In this document: positions 52,459-60,700 of the stretch, in pieces
Position numbering within the stretch: the stretch's first letter is position 1
How the letters are laid out: the number at the start of each line of letters is the position of its first letter
DNA from: Pseudomonas sp. QS1027
Lineage (GTDB): Bacteria; Pseudomonadota; Gammaproteobacteria; Pseudomonadales; Pseudomonadaceae
DNA: 64,000 nt
NCBI RefSeq assembly: GCF_002814235.1
Contig: NZ_PHSU01000011.1
Span: 124,001-188,000, forward strand
Direction of reading: 5' to 3'
Position numbers and translations under genes: made by a program
Notes under the pieces: model-generated
Seen by the model: the letters and a program-made list of their open reading frames with translations, nothing else
Databases searched by the model: none
Told to the model about the DNA's origin: nothing

Positions 52459-52878
52459 ATGCAAACGCTCTATACCGCAATCGCAACCTCCACCGGTGGC
52501 CGTGACGGCCGTGCTGTTTCCAGCGACCAGATCCTCGACGTCAAGCTCGCCACTCCGAAAGAACTTGGCGGTGCTGGCGGCGCGGCGACCAACCCGGAAC
52601 AACTGTTCGCCGCCGGTTACTCGGCCTGCTTCATCGGTGCCCTGAAATTCGTCGCCAGCCAGAGCAAACGCCAGATCCCGGCCGACACCGCGATCACCGC
52701 CCATGTCGGCATCGGCCAGATCCCCGGTGGTTTCGGCCTGGACATCGACCTGCACATCAGCCTGCCGGGCCTGGAACAAGCCGACGCGCAGAGCCTGGTC
52801 GACGCCGCCCACCAGGTCTGCCCGTACTCCAACGCCACCCGTGGCAACGTCGACGTCCGCCTGCACGTCACCGTCTAA
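52459..52878 (+). CDS. ohr: Organic hydroperoxide reductase Ohr
   Basis: Ohr reduces organic and lipid hydroperoxides with electrons from lipoylated proteins. The 139-residue protein belongs to the Ohr branch of the OsmC family. The two redox cysteines are Cys57 in LFAAGYSACFIGALKFV and Cys120 in AAHQVCPYSNATRGN. The N-terminal LYTAIATSTGGRDGRAVSSD is typical. It acts as a cytoplasmic dimer. ATG 52459 follows ACGAGG. The operator at 52358-52375 and the upstream ohrR gene make OhrR regulation very likely. Confidence 0.97.
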   Translation: MQTLYTAIATSTGGRDGRAVSSDQILDVKLATPKELGGAGGAATNPEQLFAAGYSACFIGALKFVASQSKRQIPADTAITAHVGIGQIPGGFGLDIDLHISLPGLEQADAQSLVDAAHQVCPYSNATRGNVDVRLHVTV

Positions 52879-52904
52879 CCAGTTCGTCACTCAAGGATCC
52901 GAAC

Positions 52905-53915
52905 ATGAACACTTTCAGCAAAGTCCTGACCGGTACCCTACTCGCGCTGTCTGTCCAGAGCGCCTTCGCCGGTGATGTCGAGCACAACACCCAGGCGTTT
53001 CTCAATGCCTTGAACAGCGGCGGCGGCAAGCCGATGGAACAGATGACGCCGACAGAAGCACGGGCCGTGCTGTCCGGGGCGCAGTCGGGGGTCAAGCTGA
53101 ACCTGCCCCGCGCCGATGTCAGCCATAAGACCATCCAGGTCGACGGCAAGCCGCTGGAGCTGACCATCGTCCGTCCGGCCGGGGTCAAGGGCACACTGCC
53201 AGTGTTCATGTTCTTCCACGGTGGCGGCTGGGTCCTGGGGGATTTCCCGACCCACGAGCGACTGGTCCGTGACCTGGTGGTCGGGTCGGGTGCGGCGGCG
53301 GTGTTCGTCAACTACACACCGTCCCCGGAAGCCCACTACCCGGTGGCGATCAACCAGGCCTACGCCGCGACGAAATGGGTGGCGGAACATGGCAAGGAGA
53401 TCAATGTCGACGGCAAGCGCCTGGCCGTGGCCGGCAACAGCGTCGGCGGCAATATGGCCGCGGTGGTCAGCCTGATGGCCAAGGACAAGGGCACGCCGGC
53501 GATCAAGTTCCAGCTGCTGCTGTGGCCGGTGACCGATGCCAATTTCGAGACGGCATCCTACAACCAGTACGCCGAGGGGCACTTCCTCAGCAAGAACATG
53601 ATGAAATGGTTCTGGGACAACTACACCACCGATGCCAAGCAACGCGGCGAGATCTATGCCTCACCCCTGCGCGCTACCACGGACCAGCTCAAGGGCCTGC
53701 CGCCCGCGCTGATCCAGACCGCCGGCGCCGATGTGCTGCGGGACGAGGGCGAGGCCTACGGTCGCAAGCTGGATGAAGCCGGCGTAGCGGTGACCAGCGT
53801 GCGCTACAACGGCATGATCCACGACTTCGGCTTGCTCAATGTGGTCAGCCAGGTGCCGGAAGTCCGTTCGGCCATGCTGCAGGCGTCGCAAGAGCTGAAG
53901 GAACACCTGAAATAA
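52905..53915 (+). CDS. Exported alpha/beta hydrolase (HSL-type esterase)
   Basis: A 336-residue secreted esterase/lipase of the hormone-sensitive-lipase group. The signal peptide (MNTFSKVLTGTLLALSVQSA) is cut after AFA near residue 22. The oxyanion motif HGGGW spans residues 105-109, and the nucleophile is Ser179 in GNSVGG, a variant of the usual GDSAGG with Asn for Asp. The catalytic Asp is probably in TAGADVLRDEGEAY and the His in MIHDFG. It begins 26 bp after ohr and may share the OhrR-controlled transcript. A strong terminator follows. Substrate unknown. Confidence 0.9.
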   Translation: MNTFSKVLTGTLLALSVQSAFAGDVEHNTQAFLNALNSGGGKPMEQMTPTEARAVLSGAQSGVKLNLPRADVSHKTIQVDGKPLELTIVRPAGVKGTLPVFMFFHGGGWVLGDFPTHERLVRDLVVGSGAAAVFVNYTPSPEAHYPVAINQAYAATKWVAEHGKEINVDGKRLAVAGNSVGGNMAAVVSLMAKDKGTPAIKFQLLLWPVTDANFETASYNQYAEGHFLSKNMMKWFWDNYTTDAKQRGEIYASPLRATTDQLKGLPPALIQTAGADVLRDEGEAYGRKLDEAGVAVTSVRYNGMIHDFGLLNVVSQVPEVRSAMLQASQELKEHLK

Positions 53916-53941
53916 GCAGCACCTCAGAAACAAGCAGACAC

Positions 53942-53972
53942 AAAAAAGCCCGGCGCATGTCCGGGCTTTTTT
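53942..53972. terminator. Bidirectional terminator between the esterase and efp
   Basis: AAAAAAGCCCGG and CCGGGCTTTTTT pair around a short loop, giving A- and T-runs on either side. It serves both converging genes. Confidence 0.93.
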
Positions 53973-53995
53973 GTTCGTGCGGCGAAAAGCAGTGC

Positions 53996-54565
53996 TTATT
54001 TAGCACGGCCTTTGTAGGAACCGCCTTCACGGGTATCGATCTCGATCATGTCGCCGATTTCGATGAAGTCAGCAACCGACAGTTCGGTACCGTTCTTCAG
54101 TTTGGCAGGCTTCATCACCTTGCCGGAAGTGTCACCGCGAGCGGAACCTTCGGTGTAGTCAACCTGACGCACGATGGTGGTCGGCAGTTCTACGGATACC
54201 AGACGGTCTTCGAAGAATACGGCTTCGCAGACGTCGGTCATGCCTTCTTCCACGAATGGCAGAACAGCCTCGATGTCTTCGGCGTTCAGCTCGTACATGG
54301 TGTAGTCGGAGGTGTCCATGAACGTGTAGGAGTCGCCGCTGATGAAGGACAGGGTCGCTTCTTTGCGGTCGAGGATCACGTCGTCCAGTTTGTCATCGGC
54401 GCTGTAGACGATCTCGGTCTTGTAACCGGTCAGCAGGTTCTTCAGCTTGGTCTTCATGATTGCGCTGTTACGACCGGACTTGGTGAATTCAGCTTTCTGA
54501 ACCAGCCAAGGATCGTTTTCGAGACGGATCACGGTCCCGGGTTTCAGTTCTTTACCAGTTTTCAT
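53996..54565 (-). CDS. efp: Elongation factor P
   Basis: EF-P relieves ribosome stalling at polyproline sequences. The 189-residue protein has three beta-domains. The loop that enters the peptidyl-transferase centre reads [20 protein letters not shown], with Arg32 at the tip in place of the Lys of E. coli. In pseudomonads this Arg is rhamnosylated by EarP, whose gene lies next upstream on the same strand. [12 protein letters not shown] and [19 protein letters not shown] are other conserved segments. Confidence 0.98.
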   Translation of the reverse strand: MKTGKELKPGTVIRLENDPWLVQKAEFTKSGRNSAIMKTKLKNLLTGYKTEIVYSADDKLDDVILDRKEATLSFISGDSYTFMDTSDYTMYELNAEDIEAVLPFVEEGMTDVCEAVFFEDRLVSVELPTTIVRQVDYTEGSARGDTSGKVMKPAKLKNGTELSVADFIEIGDMIEIDTREGGSYKGRAK

Positions 54566-54613
54566 TGCGAATATCCGAATTTGGATGGGATGTACATAAA
54601 TCTAGGCCGCGTA

Positions 54614-55747
54614 TCATATCCAATTTAGGTAAAGCTTCACCAGCGCCGTGGCAAGATCGGGCCGCGAAGCCTGTTCCAGACACCAGCGCTCGGCGTGTTC
54701 GGCCAGCTCCCGCTCGTTTTCCAGCAGCGTTTTCCAGGCCGACGCCATGTCCCCCGCCATATTCCAGGCCCGCCACCAGCCCTCGAACGCCGCTTTGGCC
54801 TGCACCGACAAGCCCTGGGTGTACAAGCCGAGAAAGGCCTCCAGCTTGTCCAGGTGAACGTCATCCTCCTGGCGATAGATGTGCCAGAGCAACGGCCGGC
54901 CGGCCCATTGCGCCCGCACGAACGAGTCTTCGCCGCGCACCGCGTTGAAATCGCAGCTCCACAGCAGGCGGTCGTAATCCTCCTGGGGGACGAACGGCAA
55001 CACCTGCACCGTCAGTTGACCACGGACCTCCCGGGCACCCGCCGCCAGGCCCTCGGCCCCCAGCCAACGCTGGACATCGGCCAGGATACGCCCCACCGGC
55101 ACCAGCAATTGCGTCGGCCGGACATCGGCCGACAAAGCATCCAACCAAGCGGCCAGCCCCTCGTTCTCGTAGGCAAACAGCGAGATAAGCCGTGCACCGT
55201 CTGTCGGTTCGACGCCGAGTCCTTGCAGGAAATCGCCACGGGCCCGCGGATCCTGCACAAAAGCCCGACGCTGCTCCAGCAGCCCGGTCTCACGCAGCAG
55301 GCCACCCGTGCCGACCTGGAAGCCCGGGAAAAAGAAGAATTTCTGCACCTGCTTGAACTTGACCGACGGCAGCCCGTGGCAGCCGACGATCCAGTCCTCG
55401 GCGCTCAGGTAGTCGAGATTGAGCCATAACGGCGCCTTGTCCCGTGCCGCCATGGCTTCCATGTACTCATGGGGCAATGAACAGGCAAAGGCACCGATCA
55501 CCACATCGGCCGCCGGTACAGGCGACCAGGGCGCCGACCAACGGCAAATCTCGACCCCACGCTGCGACTGCCGCTCGAGCCCGACGTCGATCGCCGGGCA
55601 CAGATGCTCGAAGGCCCGCAGATCATCGACCCACAGCCGCACGGCACAGTCGTGTTCAGCGGCCAGCTGCCGGGCCAGACGCCAGGTCACCCCGATATCG
55701 CCGAAGTTATCCACAGCCGTGCAGAAAATATCCCAGGTGGCCTTCAT
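54614..55747 (-). CDS. earP: EF-P arginine rhamnosyltransferase EarP
   Basis: EarP transfers rhamnose from dTDP-L-rhamnose to Arg32 of EF-P, an inverting GT-B enzyme. The 377-residue protein begins MKATWDIFCTAVDNFGDIGV, with the catalytic Asp13 and Asp17 known from this family. LPFVPQEDYDRLLWSCDFNA and RGEDSFVRAQWAGRPLLWHI make up the dTDP-rhamnose site with its conserved acidic residues. It lies 48 bp upstream of efp on the same strand, so the modifier and its only known substrate are paired. Confidence 0.97.
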   Translation of the reverse strand: MKATWDIFCTAVDNFGDIGVTWRLARQLAAEHDCAVRLWVDDLRAFEHLCPAIDVGLERQSQRGVEICRWSAPWSPVPAADVVIGAFACSLPHEYMEAMAARDKAPLWLNLDYLSAEDWIVGCHGLPSVKFKQVQKFFFFPGFQVGTGGLLRETGLLEQRRAFVQDPRARGDFLQGLGVEPTDGARLISLFAYENEGLAAWLDALSADVRPTQLLVPVGRILADVQRWLGAEGLAAGAREVRGQLTVQVLPFVPQEDYDRLLWSCDFNAVRGEDSFVRAQWAGRPLLWHIYRQEDDVHLDKLEAFLGLYTQGLSVQAKAAFEGWWRAWNMAGDMASAWKTLLENERELAEHAERWCLEQASRPDLATALVKLYLNWI

Positions 55748-55874
55748 TCCGGGCTCCGTTTGGCAAAAGCGCCGATTGTCCGCATAAATCCGTGCGCGCA
55801 GAAGAGGCGATGTCGATTAATCTTCATATGCGACAATGATCCTTTGCTCCGAATCGCCCTGCCAGGAGGTCACC

Positions 55875-56294
55875 ATGCCTTACCGCCGACAAGCGCGCCG
55901 CCCCATTTATGTCACCCTCAATCCACTGCAATTGACCGCCAGTATCGCCCTGGGCATCTGGCTGGGCGTCATGGCCCTGGCCCTGACGGCCTGGGTGGTG
56001 GCACGGATCTTTGTCCCGCAGCCCCTGGCACCGCTGGCCGAGGCCGCCCGCCAACTGAGCAACCCGGCTCCCGCCGTCAACACCACACCGGTGCCACAAA
56101 GCGGCGGCGATTCGACGCAGATGTTCGAGCAGTACAAACAGAACCTCTCCAGGAATGAAGAACAGCAGCGCCTGGAACAGGCCCGCAGCAGCTACCGCAA
56201 CCTGTCCAACCCCAAGTGCCAGTTCTGGCTGCAACAGGACCAGACCGCTCCCACCGACAAGAGCCGCGCCAACGTGCTGCAGTTCTGCAATTGA
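55875..56294 (+). CDS. Single-pass membrane protein, function unknown
   Basis: A 139-residue protein that I do not recognise by name. Residues about 17-45 (LTASIALGIWLGVMALALTA) form one transmembrane helix preceded by basic residues (MPYRRQARRP), so the C-terminus should be periplasmic. After a Pro/Ala-rich stretch comes a predicted coiled-coil, FEQYKQNLSRNEEQQRLEQA, and a Cys pair (PKCQFWL, VLQFC). ATG 55875 has AGGAGG upstream. It lies 14 bp before the GreAB-like gene and is probably co-transcribed with it. Confidence 0.75.
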   Translation: MPYRRQARRPIYVTLNPLQLTASIALGIWLGVMALALTAWVVARIFVPQPLAPLAEAARQLSNPAPAVNTTPVPQSGGDSTQMFEQYKQNLSRNEEQQRLEQARSSYRNLSNPKCQFWLQQDQTAPTDKSRANVLQFCN

Positions 56295-56308
56295 GCGACA
56301 TCACCGTG

Positions 56309-56791
56309 ATGGACAAGTACGCCGTGCACCAACGGCTCCTGGCACTGCTGGACATCGATCTGGATGTCTTGCAACGCGCGGCACAAACCGCCTACGAAAC
56401 CGCGACCCACGAAGAAAACGTCGCCGAGAACAAGTACGACACCCTGGGCCTGGAAGCCTCGTACCTGGCCACCGGACAAGCCCGGCGCATGGAGGAAATC
56501 CGCCAGGCCCTCAAGCGCTGCCGGGAACTGATCCTGCGCCCGCATGACCCGCAGAGCGGTATCCAGCTCGGCGCCCTGCTGGCACTCGAGGCCGAGAACG
56601 GCAGCGAACAATGGCTGTTCCTGGCGCCCGATGCCGCCGGGCTCAAGGTCGAGGAAGCCGGCCAGTTGATCACCGTGATCAGTCCCCGTTCCCCCCTGGG
56701 CGGTGCCCTGCTGGGCAAACTGGAGGGCGACGAGGTGACGATCAAGGTCGGCGGCGTGGCCCAGCGCTACAGCATCATCCGGGTGGAGTGA
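56309..56791 (+). CDS. GreA/GreB C-terminal-domain-like protein
   Basis: A 160-residue protein. The C-terminal 50 residues (VISPRSPLGGALLGKLEGDE then VTIKVGGVAQRYSIIRVE) match the FKBP-like RNA-polymerase-binding domain of GreA/GreB. The N-terminal part has two helical stretches (HEENVAENKYDTLGLEASYL near residue 30-50 and RRMEEIRQALKRCRELI) that could form a shortened coiled coil with acidic residues. It may act as a secondary-channel factor on RNA polymerase. ATG 56309 is chosen; a GTG one codon earlier and a TTG at 56291 are alternatives. Confidence 0.78.
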   Translation: MDKYAVHQRLLALLDIDLDVLQRAAQTAYETATHEENVAENKYDTLGLEASYLATGQARRMEEIRQALKRCRELILRPHDPQSGIQLGALLALEAENGSEQWLFLAPDAAGLKVEEAGQLITVISPRSPLGGALLGKLEGDEVTIKVGGVAQRYSIIRVE

Positions 56792-56800
56792 GGCCCGCGG

Positions 56801-57055
56801 TTACTTGGCCGCCGCCATCAGGCGATTGACCTCACTGCGGACCATGCTGGTGTATTCCGGCGGCGACAGGGTGTCGAGTTCCGAACGCACCCACTCCGCC
56901 CACTTGCCCTTGCGCTTGGCGCGCTCGCCGAACAGGCGCGCGGCCTCGCCCTTGGCCTTGCCCAGGTTGCTCTGCCAGAGGTCGAACAGACGGGACTTCT
57001 CGTCCTCGAGGGCAGCCCGCTCAGCCAGGGACTTGTTAGCCAGATTGAAGCTCAT
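56801..57055 (-). CDS. Small conserved cytoplasmic protein, function unknown
   Basis: An 84-residue protein rich in charged residues and helix formers (SLAERAALEDEKSRLFDLWQ, ARLFGERAKRKGKWAEWVRS, TSMVRSEVNRLMAAAK). No signal peptide or membrane segment is seen, and I do not recognise a domain. I chose ATG 57055 with AGGA eight bases upstream rather than an in-frame ATG ten codons earlier. It converges on the GreAB-like gene with 9 bp between stops. It looks like real coding sequence because its third-base GC pattern matches that of its neighbours. Confidence 0.65.
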   Translation of the reverse strand: MSFNLANKSLAERAALEDEKSRLFDLWQSNLGKAKGEAARLFGERAKRKGKWAEWVRSELDTLSPPEYTSMVRSEVNRLMAAAK

Positions 57056-57220
57056 TGGAAAATCCTGCGGTGTAAATAGAGGCATATCTTACACCGTCGA
57101 TGGAAATATCCTGCCGAGGATTTTGGCTCGCGCCAGGGCCATCGTTGAAAATTTGCAACTTTCACCGACACAATCGACTCACAGGATGAGTCCCATCATT
57201 CTCTTGAAAGGAAGATCATC

Positions 57221-57541
57221 ATGGCCCGTAAATCCGCCGTACAAGCCACCGAAGACCAGATCAAGGACCAGGCCTTCAGCGAACTGCAAGCGCTGATCCA
57301 GGACTCGGAAAAACTGCTGAAGGAAAGCGCCTCGCTGGTGGGCGAGGAAGGCGAGAACCTGCGCACCCAGATCAGCCACAAGCTCAAGCAGGCGCTGGAC
57401 TCCGTGACTAATGTGCGTGAAAGCACCAAGCCGGTGGTCGAGGCGACCGAAACCTACATCGGCGGACACCCATGGCAGACCGTGGCGATTTCCGCCGGCT
57501 TCGGCCTGGTGGTCGGCCTGCTGCTGGGCCGTCGCCACTGA
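57221..57541 (+). CDS. DUF883 protein (ElaB/YqjD-like)
   Basis: A 106-residue protein with a long amphipathic helical region (QIKDQAFSELQALIQDSEKL, LRTQISHKLKQALDSVTNV) and one C-terminal transmembrane helix (VAISAGFGLVVGLLLGRRH) with the conserved GG-rich, RR-ending anchor. ElaB/YqjD of E. coli attach stationary-phase ribosomes to the inner membrane, so a similar role is possible. The start ATG 57221 follows GAAAGGAAG. A GC-rich hairpin follows the stop. Confidence 0.92.
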   Translation: MARKSAVQATEDQIKDQAFSELQALIQDSEKLLKESASLVGEEGENLRTQISHKLKQALDSVTNVRESTKPVVEATETYIGGHPWQTVAISAGFGLVVGLLLGRRH

Positions 57542-57558
57542 TCAGCCGTTGTTGAAAG

Positions 57559-57583
57559 GTCCCTTGTCACCGCGACAAGGGAC
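57559..57583. terminator. Hairpin after the DUF883 gene
   Basis: GTCCCTTGTC at 57559-57568 and GACAAGGGAC at 57574-57583 pair perfectly around a 5-nt loop, 17 bp after the stop codon. No T-run follows. Confidence 0.6.
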
Positions 57584-57706
57584 GCGGCCTCCGAAGCACT
57601 ATCTACCACCCCAGCCTCCCGCCACTCGATAGCGTTTTTGCCATTCTCCGCAAAGCCTGGCCTGCCAGTGCCCCGCGGTTCGTCAGTACGAACGAAGGCA
57701 AAAACC

Positions 57707-60700
57707 ATGACCCTCGATTCATATCCCTACGAGTTCTCCGAAGTCCTGGAAGCGCGCGACGCCCCCAATGAGCGGGAAATCGCACGCAACATCACCCAGG
57801 CTGACCGAACCTGGTTGAGGAACGTCCTGCTTCCCAACCAGGACGCCCGCCAGGCGTTCAAAGATCCAATGACGGTCGAAAAAATCCTGCTCAGCGCCTA
57901 CGGGGTGACGCTCGTGGATCTGGTGGGAGCCTTCGTCATGAGGCCCAGCACCCAGGACTGCTCGTATCTGTACACGCCGAGCTTCGGCCTGGAGCATTTC
58001 GATACACAAACCGCCGCCATCAACTGCGTGTTCGAGCGCCTGACCCTCGAGACCCAGCGCGACGAACTGCTGCGCTTCGTCGCCGTCGATATCAAGAGCC
58101 GGATCCAGTTCGACAGTTACCTGCAGCTCAAGACAGAACCCATCGAGGGCGCGGTGTTCCTCGACCGACGTCGCTCAATCGATCTGCATGAGAAACATAA
58201 CCTGCGGGCCTTGGGCGAGGAGTTGCTCAAGCTGCCGACCCTCGCCGCGCTGCTCGACAAAATGCTCGATGACGAACTGGGTCGACGCTTTGCCAACGTC
58301 GACCTGGCCGCCGTCAGGATGATCAGCTATGTGAGCGCCGGCCGAAACGACAAGAAGGACGACAGCGACCCGAAACACCAGTCCGCCGCGACTCACTCGT
58401 TGAGCGACGCGTTGCTGGCGCACTATCGCGCCGGGGCCTGGCCCACCGGCCAGAGCCGCGCCTTCGTCGCCCTCGGCTACAACGCGGTGCCGGCGGATGT
58501 CGTGTTCTGGGAAGACGCCCTGACGAAAATCTCCGGCAGCCTGAAGGTCCGCTTGCAAAGCGAGCTGGAAAGCTACTGGAACGGCAAGATGGACAACGGC
58601 TACTCACGCCGCGCGTTTTTTGCCGAGGTCATGGGCACCTGCTGGCGAACCGAACTGTTCAAGCAATTGCAATGGGACAGCATCGGTTCCCGGACGCAGC
58701 ACTGGCTGGCCGGGCTCTATCCCCACAGGCCAGCCCGACTGCCACGGACCCGCATCAAGAGCCTGGGTTACAAAACCAGCAAGCCCTCCCAGGCCACCCT
58801 CGCCAATGCGTTCCTGGTCAGCGACGAGTCCGCCAGCCCCGGCTCACTGTTTCTCTACACCTACGGCCGGCTTATGGAGTTCAACAGCCAGGAGGCCCTG
58901 AATAACTATCTCCTGCAGGAGTTGCAGGATATCGAGCGCCTGGACGAGCTACCAGAAACCCTTTCATTGACCGAACTCACCGACTTGCTGAACTACCCCA
59001 CGCATGCCACGCAACTGGACCCCCTCGCGCAGCCGATCTTCGAAAACAGGCTGGAGGCGATCATCGCCAAGCAACTGGAAAACATCGAATACGTCCTGGC
59101 GCGCTACAGCAGAAGCAAAGGGCAACTGAATCTCGGCGCGGCCCTGGAGGTGGCCCTGGACGTTCGCGCGATGATCAACAGCAGGCTGCCGTCGATCGAT
59201 ACCCGCGAGCGCTGGAGCCTGCGCCTCGATCTGTCAGCGGACGCTGATGTCCAGCCCATCGAGCCCCCGACCACGACGCTCACCAGCGCCAGTGAGCAGT
59301 GGCACACGCTCAACACCTTGAAATTCCGTCTCGCCAACGAACTGGCCAAACGCCCGGATCTCCTGACCTTCGCGCAAAGCTCGCTGCACGATGAGTGGGT
59401 CAGCGCAAAACGGACAGGCCTGGACCCGGCGAACATCTATCTCAACCAGTACGAGAGCGCCTCCGACGAACAGCAGGCGCTCCAGCCGATCACCTCGACC
59501 AGCCTGGCCGAACACCTGCTGGAGCGCTCGGTCGGCCTGGTCCCGCCACTGGCGCAAAGCACCGGCAGCGGTCTGTTCAGCCACAGCCAGGCCGGTAGCT
59601 GGTCAAGGATTGCCAATCTGGACATGGCCACCGCCAACGGGCTCGTCGACGCCGCGCTGGTGGATTTCCTGCCACGTTTTCTGCACCAGCATCGAACGAT
59701 CTATTCACAACTCAGCCCCCTGATCGGCAACGCCCTGGACCAGGGTCTACGCCACGAAGCACGGCAACGGGTGCTGGCGGGGACCCTGGATGACGGCGCC
59801 CGGGAACTGCTCGAAACGGTTCTCGACCATCCGGACGGCGTACGGCGCAAAGGCTTGCGGGGGTTTATCGCGGATGCCTTCGGTCTCACCCTGAAAATCG
59901 CCGGGCAGGCGCTGCCGTACAGGCTCTTCAACTGCTTCCTGATCACCGAGCGTGGCGGGCTGGATCCGATCAACTCCGGGCGTGCGCTGCTCTGGACGCC
60001 GGCCGGCGGGCTCGAAGCATTCGACTCATTGCACAGTACCGAAGCCGAACTCACCCGACGCTTGCATGCCCCGGACCAACGCCTGTCCCTGCTGGAGAAC
60101 CTGATAGCCGCACTGCCCTCGGCGGATAATCAGCACAATGGCCTGGGCATCGGCTTCGTGCGCATCCGCGACAACTTCCTGACCCACCTGATCTACTCCG
60201 TGGCCGACAAGGCACTGGGCGACATCGTCGAGGCGGCCTCAGCGCAGCTACCGGCCGCCAGCCTGCAAGGCCACTTGCAATCCTGCCTGCTAAGACACGC
60301 CTCGCTGGCGCCCCTGGAAAAAGCCCTCGAAGCGACACAGCACAGTCGCCTCCATAGCGCATTACCCGCCTGGCTGGCGAATGCCCGCGCCGACGAGCAA
60401 CTGGCCCTGGCCGAGTTGCTGGACCAGCACCGGCAGCACATCGACGCCCCCCTCGATTACCATCACGACATCCCCGCCATCCGAGACTTCGCCCGGACAA
60501 AGATCGGCAGCTTGCTGAGTCGCGACTTTCCGACATCAGGCTTGAGCCCGGATGACGTGCATCTCTCGACAGACAGCCGGGAGGCACGGAGCAGCAGCCC
60601 GCAGACGCTGACGGACTATGCCCTGCGCCATTTCGACGAGATCGACGGGGCTTCGGCAACACGGCTACACACAAACACGCTCCCGGATGGCTTGACGGTC

